A stretch of DNA of 64,000 nucleotides from CADEER01 sp965216585 (GTDB lineage: Bacteria > Desulfobacterota > Binatia > HRBIN30 > CADEER01): the NCBI GenBank assembly GCA_965216585.1, contig CBDCGC010000003.1, forward strand, positions 4,092,001 through 4,156,000, read 5' to 3'. Both the position numbers and the translations under genes were made by a program. Below, one piece after another: positions 62,501-64,000 of the stretch (its first letter is position 1; each line of letters opens with the position of its first letter). Under the pieces are notes generated by a model. The model saw only the letters and a list, made by a program, of their open reading frames with translations, searched no databases and was not told where the DNA came from.

Positions 62501-62571
62501 CCACCAATCACGAATCACCATTCACGAGTCACCAATCACCAATCACCATTCACGAATCACCAATCACCACT
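62501..62571. repeat. Short AATCACC/ATTCACGA direct repeats
   Basis: About nine imperfect units of 7-8 bases (AATCACC, AATCACGA, ATTCACGA and similar) fill the gap between the TPR gene and the MaoC gene. There are no spacers, so it is not a CRISPR array. It is AT-richer than the flanks and ends just before the AAGGAG ribosome site. Confidence 0.85.
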
Positions 62572-62583
62572 CAAGGAGCTCCC

Positions 62584-63441
62584 ATGCCCATCAAGCACGA
62601 CGCCGTCGGCGCCAAAGGCGAGCCCGGGCGCATGTCCTGGACCTCAAAAGACGCGATTCTCTACGCCCTCGGTGTCGGCGCCGGCGCGGCCGACCCGGTC
62701 GGCGCCGAGCTCGAGTTCACGACGGAGAACAGCAAGGGTATCGAGCAGCGCACCCTGCCGACCTTCGGCGTCGTCCTCGGTGCCGGTGGCAGTGTGCTGA
62801 GTGCGCTCGGCGAAATCGACTGGACCAAGCTCCTGCACGCAGAGCAGGGGATCACCCTGCACCGCGAGATTCCCGTCGAAGGCGAGCTCGAGGCAGTGTC
62901 CGAGTTGACCGGTATCTACGACAAGGGCAAGGGGGCGCTCGTCCAGATGGAGTCGCAGGCGGTGCTGGTCGGCGACGGCAAGCCGCTGATGACGACGCGC
63001 ACGGGAATCTACCTGCGCGGCGAAGGCGGTTGGGGCGGTGAGCGCGGGCCGTCCGCCGGCGGCAACGCAGCGCCCGAGAGCGCTCCCGACTTCACGGTCA
63101 CCTACGAGACGCGCACCGACCAGGCCCTGCTCTACCGTCTCTCCGGCGACCGCAACCCGCTGCACTCCGATCCGTCCTTTGCCGCCGCGGCGGGATTCGA
63201 CAAACCGATCCTGCACGGACTGTGCACCTACGGATTCACCGGCCGCGCCCTGCTGCATACCCTATGTGACTCCGACCCAGCGCGCTTTCGATCGATGGAT
63301 GCGCGCTTCTCCTCGCCGGTCATGCCGGGAGAATCCCTGGCCGTCGAAATGTGGCGCGATGGCGACGGCGCCATCTTCCAGACCAAGGGATCCGACGGAA
63401 GGGTCGTCCTGCAAGGCGGTCGCATCACCCTCGCGTCTTGA
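62584..63441 (+). CDS. MaoC-family (R)-specific enoyl-CoA hydratase, hydratase-2 type
   Basis: A 285-residue double hot-dog protein. The N-terminal half is the non-catalytic hot dog ('YALGVGAGAADPVGAELEF'). The C-terminal half has the hydratase-2 motif 'YRLSGDRNPLHSDPSFAAAA', with D189, N191 and H194 as expected catalytic residues, then 'GFDKPILHGLCTYG'. It hydrates trans-2-enoyl-CoA to (R)-3-hydroxyacyl-CoA, as in the human multifunctional enzyme type 2. AAGGAG precedes the ATG. Together with the PhyH and thiolase-like genes it points to acyl-CoA or sterol breakdown. Confidence 0.92.
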   Translation: MPIKHDAVGAKGEPGRMSWTSKDAILYALGVGAGAADPVGAELEFTTENSKGIEQRTLPTFGVVLGAGGSVLSALGEIDWTKLLHAEQGITLHREIPVEGELEAVSELTGIYDKGKGALVQMESQAVLVGDGKPLMTTRTGIYLRGEGGWGGERGPSAGGNAAPESAPDFTVTYETRTDQALLYRLSGDRNPLHSDPSFAAAAGFDKPILHGLCTYGFTGRALLHTLCDSDPARFRSMDARFSSPVMPGESLAVEMWRDGDGAIFQTKGSDGRVVLQGGRITLAS

Positions 63442-63531
63442 TTGATCAGCCGTTCGTGAAAGCCGAGTCGATGTCGCGCGGAACCGCTGCGCCACGAGAC
63501 GTCGCGGGCAAGGCTCCCGCTCTTCGAGCGG

Positions 63532-64000
63532 TCACATGAAGTTGCGAGTGTGTAATGCTGACAGCGCGGCGGCGTCGGCGGCGGCGAAGCCGAGCTTCTG
63601 CAGTCGTTGGGTTCGGCCGCTGTCCATCTCGCGTGTGAGTGCGCTTACGGCGTCGTGGCCGCGACCGATCTGATCGGGACTCCAGCCGCCGGCGGCGAGG
63701 AGAACGAGTGAGTCGAAGACCTCCTCGTTGAGTCCGGCCGTATCGCGCAGCGCATCGTGGCGATGCTCGATGGCGGCTGCGAAGCGGGACAGCATCTGCG
63801 GCTCTTTGCGGGTGTGGCGCAGCAGGTGGGCCATGGCGAATGCGACGTGCCGCGCCTCGTCTTGCGATGTCAGGCGAAAGATCTCAGCGCTGCACGGGTC
63901 GGGTGCATGGCGGCGCAGGAAGGCCAGCAGGTTGACGAAAGTGCCTTCGCCGAGCACGCTCAACAGGAACGACGCCGTTTCGAAGTCGGGTTCCTCGATC
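63532..64000 (-). CDS. Ferritin-like diiron protein, N-terminus beyond the window
   Basis: Partial: the frame is open to base 64000, so the gene begins outside. The visible 156 residues include 'FLLSVLGEGTFVNLLAFLRR' with a Glu likely to bind iron, and 'FRLTSQDEARHVAFAMAHLL', whose DEARH is the second diiron motif (ExxH). The rest is helical. It could be an AurF/PaaA-like or rubrerythrin-like oxygenase; the missing part prevents a family call. It converges with the MaoC gene. Confidence 0.7.
   Translation of the reverse strand, partial: IEEPDFETASFLLSVLGEGTFVNLLAFLRRHAPDPCSAEIFRLTSQDEARHVAFAMAHLLRHTRKEPQMLSRFAAAIEHRHDALRDTAGLNEEVFDSLVLLAAGGWSPDQIGRGHDAVSALTREMDSGRTQRLQKLGFAAADAAALSALHTRNFM

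Noticed and set aside
62501..62571. Possible CRISPR array
   Set aside because: Repeat units are 7-8 bases and directly adjacent, with no spacers of 25-40 bases and no cas genes nearby.

Overview
This 64 kb window comes from the chromosome of a GC-rich, Gram-negative, probably didermic bacterium. The evidence is a pair of LptF/LptG lipopolysaccharide-export permeases, a TonB/ExbB/ExbD energy-transduction operon, Tat-exported redox enzymes and lipoproteins. Most of it is the core translation/transcription gene block, in an order typical of many Gram-negative phyla. The accessory genes (NapA-type cluster, thiolase-like protein with an extra C-terminal domain, phytanoyl-CoA-hydroxylase-like protein, MaoC-like hydratase, Ttp-type TonB system) suggest an uncultivated Desulfobacterota, Myxococcota or Binatota-like lineage. 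That placement is inference; no rRNA gene lies in the window.

Layout. (1) 1-8408: a five-gene redox operon with a 5'-truncated cytochrome of at least six tandem haem-c domains, a Tat-exported NapA-family molybdoenzyme, NapG, a NapH carrying an extra C-terminal domain, and a second membrane polyferredoxin. (2) 8521-9530: tRNA-Asp, rplM, rpsI. (3) 9586-12679: lptG and lptF on the minus strand, diverging from an rlmB-type methyltransferase. (4) 12680-26153: an AT-rich promoter region, four tRNAs (Thr, Tyr, Gly, Thr), tuf copy 1, tRNA-Trp, secE, nusG, rplK-A-J-L, rpoB, rpoC. (5) 26154-44503: the str, S10, spc and alpha operons joined head to tail (rpsL to rplQ), with tuf copy 2, secY, adk and rpoA. 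(6) 44573-49103: tRNA-Ser (minus), two M16 peptidase-family genes and a membrane GT-C/TPR protein. (7) 49104-49989: a gene-poor stretch with inverted repeats and an antitoxin remnant. (8) 49990-54088: a minus-strand lipid-metabolism-like operon of esterase, thiolase-like protein and PhyH-type dioxygenase. (9) 54198-55886: a MerR regulator with its operator, a fused MerF-like transporter and a DsbA/HCCA-isomerase-like protein. (10) 56190-62499: a secreted Cys-rich protein, then a DUF3450-TtpC-ExbB-ExbD-TonB-TPR operon whose exbB carries a one-base frameshift. (11) 62584-64000: a MaoC-type hydratase and a truncated ferritin-like protein.

How the parts work together. The Nap-type operon looks like a complete periplasmic electron route: quinol oxidation by membrane iron-sulfur proteins, then NapG and the haem wire, to a molybdenum active site. 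No NapB or NapC is visible. The two identical tuf genes serve two transcription units, one shared with the RNA polymerase genes and one in the str operon. The Ttp-type operon would energise outer-membrane transport if its exbB is functional.

No wholly new defence or mobile system was recognised. The most unusual items are the polyhaem/NapA/NapGH arrangement with its fused NapH, the fused mercury-type transporter under a textbook MerR operator with a probably leaderless transcript, the exbB frameshift, and the AT-rich repeated boxes in front of the tRNA-tuf-rpoBC macro-operon.
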